Source: Niastella vici (GTDB taxonomy: Bacteria > Bacteroidota > Bacteroidia > Chitinophagales > Chitinophagaceae). Taken from it: a stretch of DNA of 64,000 bases. A model generated the notes under the pieces. The model was given only the letters and a program-made list of their open reading frames with translations, searched no databases and had not been told where the DNA came from. Position numbers and translations under genes: made by a program. The stretch covers positions 1-64,000 of the forward strand of contig NZ_LVYD01000050.1 of the NCBI RefSeq assembly GCF_002077945.1, read 5' to 3'. Below are positions 8,723 through 17,008 of this stretch, one piece after another (within the stretch, counting starts at the first letter, position 1; every line of letters begins with the position of its first letter).

Positions 8723-10033
8723 TTATTTACGCACCAGCAACAGATCTATCTCATCATACCCCGTTGGCAGGGTTATGCCATTGGTGTTGGCGCCTGCATC
8801 GAGCAGGGCTTTAACTGCATCTGGCGAACGCCGCCTGATCCAGTACGAATCCACACAAGCCTTTACAGCCAGCATCAATGGAGTTTGCCCATTCTTATCG
8901 GCCACCTCAATGGGTGAACCGGCAGCTATCAGTTTTTTTACCACTGCAGGAAATCCGCGCCAGGCAGCAATATGTATGGCAAGGCTTCCGGTAGGAATGC
9001 CATAATAGGCATCGCCGTTCCTGTACGGCTCCTGTGCCGGAACACCAAGATTCAGCAATTGCTGCACGCCGGGTGAATTCCCGCAAACACAAAAACGGGC
9101 GAGCAGTTCACCACCCATGCCAAGCAACTGTGTTACCAGGGTGGGGGATTGTTCAGCCAGTGCATGTACGGCCGTTTCATCGCCCATAGCACAGGCAGCT
9201 ATCAATTCATACACCCCATGCTGTTCAACAGGAATGCCTTTTTGCGCAAATAACGTCAGCACATCGCCACGGCCTTCACAGGCTGCCATGGTAACAGGCG
9301 TAATGCCATTGCTCGCCAACAATGGATCGGCCCCCCGGTCGAGCAGCAGCGCTATAAACTCCAGTCCATTGGCGCGTTTCAACGAGTGATGCAATGCATG
9401 CCAGCCGCGTTTCCTTTCTCCATTGGCATCAGCCCCGTGATCCAACAGGTATTGAAGTCCATCGTAATCGTGCCAGTCGATTTTCCTGATCAGCATCATC
9501 GACAGGTTTTCATTCGTTAGCTTACCGGTTTGTACAAGCGCCTGCATGGCCTCGTTCTCGTATGTTTCGGGTGAATGGTACACCGCTTCTTCATCGTTGG
9601 GTTCGGCGCCATAAGCAAGCAATAAACTGGTAAGCGCGGCATCGTGCGCTATACCTGCCGCGCCATATAAAGCCGATTCAAATCCGGGAAATTCTCCCTG
9701 CATCATAAAACCCGAGTTGGGATCGGCGCCCGCATCAAGCAACGCAGTAGCCGCTTCTATAAAATCCCCGTTCCTGTTTTTATGGAGCCGCAAATATTTG
9801 GACATACATAAATACACCAATGCATTGCCGCCATAGGGCTCCGACAAAGCTGTAGCGTTTGCCGCATCTTCGGCCAGAAATTCACGTACCAGCTCAACCT
9901 GGCCGGTAACAGCGGCCGTGTGAATATCCATCGCAGCTATCTCCGGATGCGATAGCAGTAATTGCTCCGCTTCTTCCAGCGAACCATCCCAGATGGCCGC
10001 CTTTATAAAGGCCGTACGCCGTTCTTCGTTCAT
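8723..10033 (-). CDS. Ankyrin repeat protein
   Basis: The 436-residue protein consists largely of ankyrin-type 33-residue helical repeats, seen as recurring phrases such as ALLDAGADPNSG, YLLDHGADANGE, LLLDRGADPLLASNG, IAAGSPIEVADKNGQTPLMLAVKA and ALLDAGANTNG. No signal peptide or membrane segment is present, so it is predicted cytoplasmic. Ankyrin arrays bind proteins; no enzymatic domain is visible. Some repeats are degenerate, especially near residues 240-330. It is transcribed divergently from the copper-type regulator at 10121 and lies upstream of the ABC-F gene on the same strand, separated by 129 bases holding the ABC-F leader. Its partner protein cannot be deduced. Confidence 0.85.
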   Translation of the reverse strand: MNEERRTAFIKAAIWDGSLEEAEQLLLSHPEIAAMDIHTAAVTGQVELVREFLAEDAANATALSEPYGGNALVYLCMSKYLRLHKNRNGDFIEAATALLDAGADPNSGFMMQGEFPGFESALYGAAGIAHDAALTSLLLAYGAEPNDEEAVYHSPETYENEAMQALVQTGKLTNENLSMMLIRKIDWHDYDGLQYLLDHGADANGERKRGWHALHHSLKRANGLEFIALLLDRGADPLLASNGITPVTMAACEGRGDVLTLFAQKGIPVEQHGVYELIAACAMGDETAVHALAEQSPTLVTQLLGMGGELLARFCVCGNSPGVQQLLNLGVPAQEPYRNGDAYYGIPTGSLAIHIAAWRGFPAVVKKLIAAGSPIEVADKNGQTPLMLAVKACVDSYWIRRRSPDAVKALLDAGANTNGITLPTGYDEIDLLLVRK

Positions 10034-10108
10034 GGGAATATTTTGTTAAACTAATTTATCGAAAAAATGGCAGCTGATCTATAACATCCTGCTAAAAACT
10101 ATATGCCG

Positions 10109-10116
10109 TATCTTTG
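10109..10116 (+). promoter_or_regulatory. Bacteroidota minus-7 promoter box (TATCTTTG)
   Basis: Perfect match to TAnnTTTG, ending 4 bases before the ATG at 10121. Transcription starting a few bases downstream would give a leaderless or nearly leaderless mRNA, and it rules out the upstream in-frame ATG at 10103. No clear minus-33 TTTG is visible. Confidence 0.6.
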
Positions 10117-10120
10117 CGCC

Positions 10121-10681
10121 ATGCAATTGTATATAAAAAATATGGTGTGCGACCGCTGTATCCTGGTCATAAAAGAGCAACTGGAAAAAGCAGGCATACC
10201 TTATAATAATGTTAACCTGGGTGAAGTAGAACTGGATAAGGAGCCCACGCCTCAACAACTGGAAGTATTGAACAAAAACCTCACCGCCATCGGCTTTGAA
10301 CTGCTCGATGATAAAAAAGATAAGCTGGTGGAGAAAATAAAGAACATCATCATTTCACTTGTTCATAGAAATGAAGACAGCAACAACAAAAAGCTGTCTG
10401 CTATTCTGGAAGAAAGACTGCAACTCGATTATCATTATTTATCAAACCTCTTTTCTTCCCAGGAAGGCATTACCATTGAAAAATATTCCATTCGCCAACG
10501 CATAGAACGGGTAAAGGAATTGCTTACCTATAATGAACTAAGTTTGAGCGAGATCGCCAACCAAATGGAATACAGCAGCGTGCAACACCTTTCGCAACAG
10601 TTTAAAAAAGAAACCGGTTTAACACCTACCAAATTCCGCGAGTTAAAAGAGAATACCCGCAAGCCACTTGATAAGGTGTAG
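10121..10681 (+). CDS. AraC-type regulator with N-terminal heavy-metal-associated-like domain
   Basis: The N-terminal 70 residues (MQLYIKNMVCDRCILVIKE) resemble an HMA/CopZ-like domain with a CxxC metal site. The C-terminal half (about residues 85-185) is an AraC-type DNA-binding domain: helix-turn-helix LSEIANQMEYSSVQHLSQQFKKETG followed by LTPTKFRE. The architecture suggests direct sensing of Cu(I) or a similar soft metal and control of the adjacent copA/copZ-like genes. The start at 10121 is chosen over 10103 because the minus-7 box lies between them. It precedes copA on the same strand by 210 bases that include a palindromic repeat. Such HMA-AraC proteins occur beside copper ATPases in Bacteroidota. 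The metal is inferred. Confidence 0.85.
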   Translation: MQLYIKNMVCDRCILVIKEQLEKAGIPYNNVNLGEVELDKEPTPQQLEVLNKNLTAIGFELLDDKKDKLVEKIKNIIISLVHRNEDSNNKKLSAILEERLQLDYHYLSNLFSSQEGITIEKYSIRQRIERVKELLTYNELSLSEIANQMEYSSVQHLSQQFKKETGLTPTKFRELKENTRKPLDKV

Positions 10682-10812
10682 TTGCCGGTTACTGGTTACC
10701 GGGCAAAAAATTCGGAGCCACCGATTACATGTAGAGTGATCGACAATCAAGACCCGGCAACTGGTACCTGGCACCTGGTAACTGGCAATTGGTACCTGGT
10801 AACCGGTAACTT
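10682..10812. repeat. Family A intergenic quasi-palindrome (GGTTACC words)
   Basis: Left arm TTGCCGGTTACTGGTTACCG and a longer right arm built from CTGGTACCTGG / GGTAACCGGTAAC words are mutually complementary around a roughly 45-base unrelated centre. Related elements occur at 23888, 36620, 46569 and 47565. Confidence 0.75.
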
Positions 10813-10870
10813 AAAATTATATACATCCCGCACTTAATCTTGTAACAATGGATTACTCGCATAGCTGGAA

Positions 10871-10882
10871 CTTTGTACAAAG
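10871..10882. promoter_or_regulatory. 12-bp palindrome upstream of copA, candidate operator
   Basis: CTTTGTACAAAG is a perfect palindrome ending 9 bases before the copA ATG. It overlaps a one-mismatch minus-7 box (GAACTTTG, 10868-10875), as expected for an operator, but there is no second copy in this window to support it. Confidence 0.35.
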
Positions 10883-10891
10883 GTTTTTACT

Positions 10892-13153
10892 ATGTCTACA
10901 AGTACCATTGAAAAAGAACAAACATATATAGCCCACGGCCAAACCGTTAGGAAAACATTTCCTGTGCTCGACATGACCTGTGCCGCCTGTGCCATCAGTG
11001 TTGAGTCTATGTTAAAGTCGGCAAAAGGCGTCACCAATGCAGGCGTGAATTTTGCCAATCAAAGCGCCTGGGTTGAATACAACCCCGCCATTGCCACGCC
11101 TGCCAATTTACAGCAAACTGTGCGCTCCATTGGCTACGATCTCGTTATTGACGAAGCAAACAGCAACGAAATAAAAGAAGCCGCCCAACAGGAACATTAT
11201 AATGCGCTTAAACAACGTACCCTTTGGGCTTCCATATTATCATTACCGGTAGTACTGATCGGTATGTTCTTTATGGACCTGCCGTATGGAAATTATATCT
11301 CCATGGCACTCACCATTCCCGTTATTGGCTGGTTCGGCCGTTCTTTCTATGTAAATGCGTTTAAACAGGCCCGTCATGGCAAGGCCAATATGGATACACT
11401 GGTGGCCCTGAGTACCGGGATTGCTTTTTTATTCAGCGCCTTCAACACCATCGATCCCGGCTTCTGGCATGCGCGGGGAATTCACCCCCACGTTTATTTC
11501 GAAGCAGCCTCCGTTATTATTGCCTTTATTTCATTAGGGAAATTGCTGGAAGAAAGAGCCAAATCCAATACATCTTCAGCTATTAAAAAGTTAATGGGTC
11601 TGCAACCTAAAACGGTGCGGGTGCTTACCGGCGATAAAGAACAGGAATTACCCGTTTCGGCTGTGCTTCCCGGCCATACTATTCTTATTCGCCCCGGCGA
11701 AAAGATCCCCGTCGATGGCATCGTAACAAGCGGCGCTTCGTACGTTGATGAAAGTATGATCACCGGCGAACCGGTGCCGGTACAAAAAGAAAAAGACAGT
11801 AAAGTATTTGCCGGAACCGTAAACCAGAAAGGCAGCTTTCAATTCCTGGCGCAAAAAGTGGGGAACGATACCATGCTGGCCCATATCATCAAAATGGTGC
11901 AGGAAGCGCAGGGCAGTAAGGCGCCCGTACAAAAACTGGTTGATAAAATTGCCGGCATCTTTGTGCCGGTAGTGATCGGCATTTCCATACTCACCTTTGT
12001 GGTATGGATGCTGGCCGGTGGCAACAATGCCTTTACCAATGCACTGATCACTTCAGTAACCGTGCTGGTCATTGCCTGTCCATGTGCGTTAGGCCTTGCA
12101 ACACCTACTGCCATCATGGTAGGTATAGGTAAAGGCGCCGAAAACAATATTCTTATCAGGGATGCCGAAAGCCTGGAACTGGCTTATAAAGTAGATGCAG
12201 TTATTCTCGATAAAACCGGCACCATTACCGAAGGAAAACCGGTGGTAACACAAATGAGCTGGCTAACCGGTGCTCAAAACGACCCGGCATTGAAACAGGT
12301 GCTGTACAGCCTCGAGATCCAGTCAGAACATCCGCTGGCCGAAGCCGTTATCCATGAACTGAAAAAACAACCAGTTACCGCAGCCCCTGTGCAACAATTT
12401 GAAAGCCTTACTGCAAGGGGTGTAACCGGGTTGGTGAATGGTAAACGGTTCTATGTGGGCAATAAACAACTCATTGATGAAAATAAGCTCTCCATTGACG
12501 TCGGGTTGTTGCAGCAGGCTGCCCAATTACAACAACAGGCCAATACCGTTATCTATTTTGCCAGTCAGCAACAGGTGCTGGCCATCATCGCCATTGCCGA
12601 TAAAATAAAGCCAACCTCGGCCAAAGCCATTAAACAGTTACAGCAAATGGGTATTGAAGTGTATATGCTTACCGGCGATAATGAACAAACGGCTGCGGCC
12701 ATTGCAGCAGAAGCAGGCATTACCCATTATGGTGCCGGTATGCTTCCATCGGGCAAGGCCGGTTTTGTAAAAGAACTGCAGCAGCAACAAAAAGTAGTGG
12801 CTATGGTAGGGGATGGCATCAACGATTCGCAGGCCCTGGCCCAGGCCGATGTAAGCATTGCCATGGGCAGGGGGTCGGATATTGCGATGGACGTAGCAAA
12901 AATGACACTCATCACCAGCGACCTGCAATCGATCCCCAAAGCGCTGGTGCTTTCCCGCAAAACGGTGCGCACCATTCGGCAGAACCTGTTCTGGGCCTTT
13001 ATTTATAACCTCATTGGCATACCCCTGGCTGCCGGTGTACTGTATGCGTTCAACGGGTTCCTCCTGAACCCAATGATCGCCGGCGCGGCCATGGCCCTCA
13101 GTTCCGTATCGGTAGTGACCAATAGTTTAAGATTAAAAACAACTAAAATATAA
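10892..13153 (+). CDS. copA: Copper-translocating P1B-type ATPase
   Basis: The 753-residue protein carries one N-terminal metal-binding domain with MTCAAC (Cys30, Cys33), then the transmembrane helices of a P1B ATPase. Diagnostic elements are the TGEP actuator motif, the intramembrane CPC (about residues 396-398, [13 protein letters not shown]), the phosphorylation site DKTGT (about 440), the HP dipeptide (SEHPLAEA) and [14 protein letters not shown] plus the HP motif with a single HMA domain define Cu(I) export pumps of the inner membrane. Downstream, after 16 bases, is a CopZ-like chaperone; upstream is the HMA-AraC regulator. Together they form a copper-homeostasis module. Length and motif set are complete. 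Confidence 0.95.
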   Translation: MSTSTIEKEQTYIAHGQTVRKTFPVLDMTCAACAISVESMLKSAKGVTNAGVNFANQSAWVEYNPAIATPANLQQTVRSIGYDLVIDEANSNEIKEAAQQEHYNALKQRTLWASILSLPVVLIGMFFMDLPYGNYISMALTIPVIGWFGRSFYVNAFKQARHGKANMDTLVALSTGIAFLFSAFNTIDPGFWHARGIHPHVYFEAASVIIAFISLGKLLEERAKSNTSSAIKKLMGLQPKTVRVLTGDKEQELPVSAVLPGHTILIRPGEKIPVDGIVTSGASYVDESMITGEPVPVQKEKDSKVFAGTVNQKGSFQFLAQKVGNDTMLAHIIKMVQEAQGSKAPVQKLVDKIAGIFVPVVIGISILTFVVWMLAGGNNAFTNALITSVTVLVIACPCALGLATPTAIMVGIGKGAENNILIRDAESLELAYKVDAVILDKTGTITEGKPVVTQMSWLTGAQNDPALKQVLYSLEIQSEHPLAEAVIHELKKQPVTAAPVQQFESLTARGVTGLVNGKRFYVGNKQLIDENKLSIDVGLLQQAAQLQQQANTVIYFASQQQVLAIIAIADKIKPTSAKAIKQLQQMGIEVYMLTGDNEQTAAAIAAEAGITHYGAGMLPSGKAGFVKELQQQQKVVAMVGDGINDSQALAQADVSIAMGRGSDIAMDVAKMTLITSDLQSIPKALVLSRKTVRTIRQNLFWAFIYNLIGIPLAAGVLYAFNGFLLNPMIAGAAMALSSVSVVTNSLRLKTTKI

Positions 13154-13169
13154 AATAAAAACCCATAGT

Positions 13170-13385
13170 ATGGAAACAGTAAAATTCAAAACAACGATCA
13201 AATGTGGTGGCTGTGTAGCCACTGTTACCCCGTATTTAAACGAAGCGGTGGGCGCCAACAACTGGAATGTAGATCTTCAATCACCCGATAAAGTATTAAC
13301 CGTTAATACCGGTCAGCAGGAAAAAGAAGCCGAAGTGATCAAAAAACTACAGGAAGCCGGTTACAAGGCCGAAAAGATCGGCTAA
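13170..13385 (+). CDS. Heavy-metal-associated domain protein (CopZ-like chaperone)
   Basis: A 71-residue single HMA domain, KFKTTIKCGGCVATVTPYL, with the CxxC metal site written CGGC and the usual beta-alpha-beta pattern ending EVIKKLQEAGYKAEKIG. It starts 16 bases after copA, so it is co-transcribed and presumably delivers Cu(I) to the pump. The site is CGGC rather than the MxCxxC of classical CopZ, a variant common in Bacteroidota small HMA proteins. Its role as chaperone rather than buffer is inferred. Confidence 0.88.
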   Translation: METVKFKTTIKCGGCVATVTPYLNEAVGANNWNVDLQSPDKVLTVNTGQQEKEAEVIKKLQEAGYKAEKIG

Positions 13386-13391
13386 AAGATA

Positions 13392-13484
13392 AAGGGTTTT
13401 GTGGAAAAACAGGGCTGAACGTTATTCATTAAAAAATAATTTTAGTCACATTACTGCGGTAATACTTGCTTCCACAAAACCCTT
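13392..13484. repeat. 15-bp perfect inverted repeat between the copper genes and the STM4015 operon
   Basis: AAGGGTTTTGTGGAA (13392-13406) is the exact reverse complement of TTCCACAAAACCCTT (13470-13484), separated by 63 bases that contain a smaller palindrome ATTAC-TGCG-GTAAT. It could terminate copper-operon transcription or structure the leader of the next operon, whose ATG is 21 bases on. Confidence 0.7.
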
Positions 13485-13505
13485 ACTTTTACAAAAACAA
13501 TTCCC

Positions 13506-14417
13506 ATGGTTTCAGAACACTTGCAAACCTTTCTCAACAAACCTGTCCAGGATTTTTTACCTCCCACCACTATTGATCCCGAAAAATTTGTTTACCGCCT
13601 GCGTGTCAGTTATGAAGATGAAGGCGTAACCATCACCGACCTGCTCGAAGCATTTGTACGCGATCCCCAGGTTGGTAAAGTAACAGAACTCATCATTGGC
13701 CAGTTCAATGCCGAAGTTTCTGAATCAAGCTTTGAAGTAGTTGACAAACTGGTTGCCCTGAAAAACAGTTTACCAGGCCTGAAAGCGTTGTTCATCGGCG
13801 ATATCACCTATGAAGAATGCGAGATCTCCTGGATCAATCAAACCGATATATCCCCCATATTAAAAGCATTTCCCGCCCTGGAACATTTACAGATCAGAGG
13901 CGGTTCAGATCTTTCGTTCAGCGATCTGCAACACGACCGGCTCACCACACTTATTATTGAAACCGGTGGCATGCCACCCCCGGTGGTTACCCAGGTGAAC
14001 GCCGCCCGTTTGCCCAACCTTACAAAATTGGAATTGTGGCTCGGTTCAGATGAATATGGCTTTGCTTCCACCACAGCTGATCTGGCAATGGTATTGTCAG
14101 GTTCCACCTTTCCAAAACTCACACACCTCGGCCTCATGGATAGCGTCATTCAGGATGATATCGCCATTGCCATTGCCCAGGCGCCGGTACTGAATCAATT
14201 GCAGGTGCTCGATTTGTCAAAGGGCATTCTTACTGATAAAGGCGCTGCCGCCCTGCTGAAGAGCGCAGGCATCAAAAAATTGAAACACCTCAACCTGCGC
14301 CACCACTTTATGTCGGAAGCCATGATGGAACAGTTGCGATCATTGGGCATTTCCATCAACCTTGATGACAAACAGGAAGAAGACGACGATTACCGCTATG
14401 TAGAAGTAGCCGAATAA
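13506..14417 (+). CDS. STM4015 family leucine-rich-repeat protein
   Basis: 303 residues of LRR-type repeats: LKALFIGDITYEECEISWINQ, FPALEHLQIRGG, LPNLTKLELWLGSDEYG, FPKLTHLGLMDS, LQVLDLSKGILTDKGAAALL, LKHLNLRHHFMSEAMME. The phrases GDITYEECEISWI and ETGG-(M/L)-P are, from memory, hallmarks of the STM4015 family named after a Salmonella locus. No signal peptide, so it is cytoplasmic. It is the first gene of a tightly packed operon (next ATG 7 bases after its stop) containing the STM4014, STM4013, STM4012 and STM4011 families. LRR domains recognise proteins or peptides, so a scaffold or substrate-binding role is possible. No biochemical function is established to my knowledge. Confidence 0.85.
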   Translation: MVSEHLQTFLNKPVQDFLPPTTIDPEKFVYRLRVSYEDEGVTITDLLEAFVRDPQVGKVTELIIGQFNAEVSESSFEVVDKLVALKNSLPGLKALFIGDITYEECEISWINQTDISPILKAFPALEHLQIRGGSDLSFSDLQHDRLTTLIIETGGMPPPVVTQVNAARLPNLTKLELWLGSDEYGFASTTADLAMVLSGSTFPKLTHLGLMDSVIQDDIAIAIAQAPVLNQLQVLDLSKGILTDKGAAALLKSAGIKKLKHLNLRHHFMSEAMMEQLRSLGISINLDDKQEEDDDYRYVEVAE

Positions 14418-14424
14418 ATAGCAT

Positions 14425-15528
14425 ATGCAGTTCACCATTATTGGCAATCCGGAAAACAGAAGGGTAAGGGGCTTTTGCGAAACCGCGCAACAGCTTGGAT
14501 ATGGTATGCCCACCCTCATTTCCTATGCCGGTTGGTTGAATGGCGCCGGCCGGCCCGCCATTCCTTATGGCAGTATGCTGAAGATCGATTCCCCCGGCGA
14601 AAATGAAGCCGTACGCAATATGCTCGTGGCCCGGGGAGAGGGCGAGGCATCAGCACCGGCTGAGCACGGTGAAATAAAACATATGCGTGCCTGGTATACC
14701 GGTTATGCCGGCTGGTTGCAACAAGTGCAGGCTATCATTCAGGAACAATCGCTGCGGGTTATGAACACCCCGGCCGATATCTTATTGCAATTTAATAAAC
14801 CCGCCTGTCAGGCATGGTTACAACAACAGGGCGTACCGGTGCCGTTCAGGTTACCGGCTTTTACGGGTTACGACGAACTGGTTGAACACATGCAACGGCA
14901 TGGCCTGCATAAAGTGTTCATTAAACCGGCGCATGCCTCTTCAGCATCCGGCGTTATTGCCTTCCGCAAAAGCGGTCATCGCGTACAGGCAATTACATCT
15001 GCCGAAACGGTTACCTCAGCAGCCGGTATTCAACTGTATAATTCCTTACAGGTATGCACCTATACCCGCGAACCCGAAATAGCGCAATTGATCAACCGCA
15101 TGGTTAAAGAAAACGTGTTTGCCGAAGAATGGCTGCCCAAGGCAACCCTGAACGGGCGGTACTTCGATGTACGGGTGCTCGTGATTGCAGGCCGGGCACG
15201 TCATACGGTGATCAGAACAAGCCGTCATGTCATTACCAATTTACATTTGGGCAACCGCCGCGGCGACATGAACGAATTCATCGAAATAATAGGCGCTCAT
15301 AAATTGGCGGAAATAAATCAACTGGCCGAAAAAGCAGCCGCCTGTTTTCCCGGTTCATTATACATGGGAATCGACATACTGCTGACCGCCGGTCTTAAAA
15401 AAACAGTCGTACTGGAAATAAATGCTTTTGGCGATCTGCTGCCGGGTTTGCTCCATGAAGGGGAAACGTGTTATGAAGCACAGCTCAGGGCCATGGTCAA
15501 AAAACACGAACAAGCTGCCATATGTTGA
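14425..15528 (+). CDS. STM4014 family protein with ATP-grasp-like fold
   Basis: The 367-residue product starts with FTIIGNPENRRVRGFCETAQ and later carries ATP-grasp features: FIKPAHASSASGVIAFRK (lysine and glycine-rich loop), EEWLPKATLNGRYFDVRVLVIAGR, and the metal/nucleotide segment YMGIDILLTAGLKKTVVLEINAFGDLLPGL. ATP-grasp enzymes join a carboxylate to an amine or thiol through an acyl phosphate, so this is the likely ligase of the operon. It starts 8 bases after the LRR gene's stop codon and overlaps the HAD gene by 7 bases. The STM4014 family assignment rests on motif resemblance and on operon partners; the substrate is unknown. Confidence 0.82.
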   Translation: MQFTIIGNPENRRVRGFCETAQQLGYGMPTLISYAGWLNGAGRPAIPYGSMLKIDSPGENEAVRNMLVARGEGEASAPAEHGEIKHMRAWYTGYAGWLQQVQAIIQEQSLRVMNTPADILLQFNKPACQAWLQQQGVPVPFRLPAFTGYDELVEHMQRHGLHKVFIKPAHASSASGVIAFRKSGHRVQAITSAETVTSAAGIQLYNSLQVCTYTREPEIAQLINRMVKENVFAEEWLPKATLNGRYFDVRVLVIAGRARHTVIRTSRHVITNLHLGNRRGDMNEFIEIIGAHKLAEINQLAEKAAACFPGSLYMGIDILLTAGLKKTVVLEINAFGDLLPGLLHEGETCYEAQLRAMVKKHEQAAIC

Positions 15529-16211
15529 CAACGTCTATCAATACCCTCATTTTTGACCTGGACAATACCCTTATTGACCGCAATGCCGCCATGCGCCTGG
15601 CCGTGCATGATCTGTTAAAAATATGGGGCTATCGCGACCCGCAATTAAAAACAGCCGTGAAAGAAAGTATCGCATACGACAATTGGGGTTATACCGACAG
15701 AGCTGTTTTTTGTTCCTGGTTTTTGCATACCTACGCAAAAGGTGATTTCCGGAGTAAAATGACCCCGGCGGCTTTATTGACGGCGCTGCAGGTAATGATG
15801 GCGCAAAGATTACAACCCGACCCTTCTTTAAACGGCTCATTGCATTTTTTGTCAACACAATTTCAACTCGTACTGGCATCAAACGGTGGCGGCAACATTC
15901 AACGGGCAAAGCTCTCACGGGCCGGGCTGGAACCATTCTTTCAACCGAAGGCGATCTTTATCTCCGGTGAAATGAAATACGAAAAACCCAATCCGGCGTT
16001 CTTTCAAAAGATCATAGAGCAGCTGAAACTCGATCCTTCCAGCACTATGGTAATAGGCGACAACCTCATTCACGACGTTATGGCGCCTGCGTTATGCGGT
16101 ATGCTCACCTGCTGGGTATCGCATGGCAGGGAAAACGAAGCAGGCATCAGGCCCAACAAAGTCATTAAGAATATAACGGAGATAAGCAGATGGAGCAGGC
16201 TATTGACATGA
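15522..16211 (+). CDS. HAD superfamily hydrolase embedded in the STM4011-4015 operon
   Basis: 229 residues with the four HAD motifs: I LIFDLDNTLIDR (nucleophile Asp), II VLASNGGG, III lysine in EKPNPAFFQKI, IV VIGDNLIHDVM. The cap is a short helical insertion (C1 type), as in small-molecule phosphatases. It overlaps the upstream ATP-grasp gene by 7 bases and the downstream STM4013-family gene by 4 bases (ATGA), so it is translationally coupled and belongs functionally to this operon. It probably removes a phosphate from a pathway intermediate. I do not recall it as a constant member of the STM4011-4015 set, so it may be a lineage-specific addition. Confidence 0.88.
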   Translation: MLTTSINTLIFDLDNTLIDRNAAMRLAVHDLLKIWGYRDPQLKTAVKESIAYDNWGYTDRAVFCSWFLHTYAKGDFRSKMTPAALLTALQVMMAQRLQPDPSLNGSLHFLSTQFQLVLASNGGGNIQRAKLSRAGLEPFFQPKAIFISGEMKYEKPNPAFFQKIIEQLKLDPSSTMVIGDNLIHDVMAPALCGMLTCWVSHGRENEAGIRPNKVIKNITEISRWSRLLT

Positions 16212-17008
16212 ACAGCGTAGTGAAGCACATGCATGTGCTTTTTGTTACGCTCGACAGTTTACGGTACGATGTGGCAGTTAACTTATTCAATGAAGGCCGC
16301 ACCCAACATCTTCAACAGTACAGCCCCGGTGGCTGGCAGCAATGCCATTCGCCAGGCAACTTCACCTACGCAGCGCACCATGCTTTCTTTGCCGGTTTTT
16401 TACCCACGCCGGCTACCAATGCCAAAGCGCCCCGGCTGTTCGCGGCCCGTTTTGCCGGCAGTGAAACTACAGGATCTCAAACACAGGTCTTCGATACGCC
16501 CGACATCGTTAGCGGTTTTGCTTCACTCGGCTTCCGCACCATCTGCATAGGCGGTGTGGGCTTTTTTAACAAGCAAACCGCGTTAGGGCAGGTATTACCC
16601 TCGCTTTTTACCGAAAGCTACTGGCAGCCTTCCTATGGCGTTACCGACCGCGATAGTACCCGCCATCAATTTGAACAGGCAGCACAACTGGTAAACACTG
16701 CCGGCAACCAGCAGCTGTTTATGTTCATCAATGTATCGGCCATTCATCAGCCCAACTATTTTTATTTGCCCGGTGCACAAACCGATACGTTGCAATCGCA
16801 TGGCGCGGCCCTGCAGTATGTCGACAGCCAGCTGCCCATATTGTTGGAAGCTTTCCGGCAGCAGCACCGCGACACGTTTTGCATCTTCTGTTCCGACCAT
16901 GGCACTGCCTATGGCGAGAACAATTATTACGGCCATCGCGTGGGGCATTCCACCGTATGGGAAGTACCTATGACAACTTTTATCTTGAAAAAAACTGGCA
17001 ATGGTTAA
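16208..17008 (+). CDS. STM4013/SEN3800 family hydrolase (alkaline phosphatase/sulfatase fold)
   Basis: 266 residues from the ATG at 16208, which overlaps the HAD stop as ATGA; an in-frame ATG at 16190 is less likely. The N-terminal HVLFVTLDSLRYDVAVN and C-terminal FCIFCSDHGTAYGENNYYGHRVGH are the metal-binding and catalytic ends of the alkaline phosphatase/sulfatase superfamily. A Thr/Ser nucleophile is expected in GNFTYAAHHAFFAG, where TYAAHHAFFAGFLP resembles the STM4013 signature. It lacks a signal peptide, unlike true sulfatases, so it acts in the cytoplasm, possibly as a phosphodiesterase or phosphomutase-type enzyme. It overlaps the radical SAM gene by 8 bases. The reaction is unknown. 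Confidence 0.85.
   Translation: MNSVVKHMHVLFVTLDSLRYDVAVNLFNEGRTQHLQQYSPGGWQQCHSPGNFTYAAHHAFFAGFLPTPATNAKAPRLFAARFAGSETTGSQTQVFDTPDIVSGFASLGFRTICIGGVGFFNKQTALGQVLPSLFTESYWQPSYGVTDRDSTRHQFEQAAQLVNTAGNQQLFMFINVSAIHQPNYFYLPGAQTDTLQSHGAALQYVDSQLPILLEAFRQQHRDTFCIFCSDHGTAYGENNYYGHRVGHSTVWEVPMTTFILKKTGNG

Noticed and set aside
10682-10812. Insertion sequence or MITE
   Set aside because: No transposase, no target-site duplication visible, and arms are reiterated short words rather than fixed terminal repeats.
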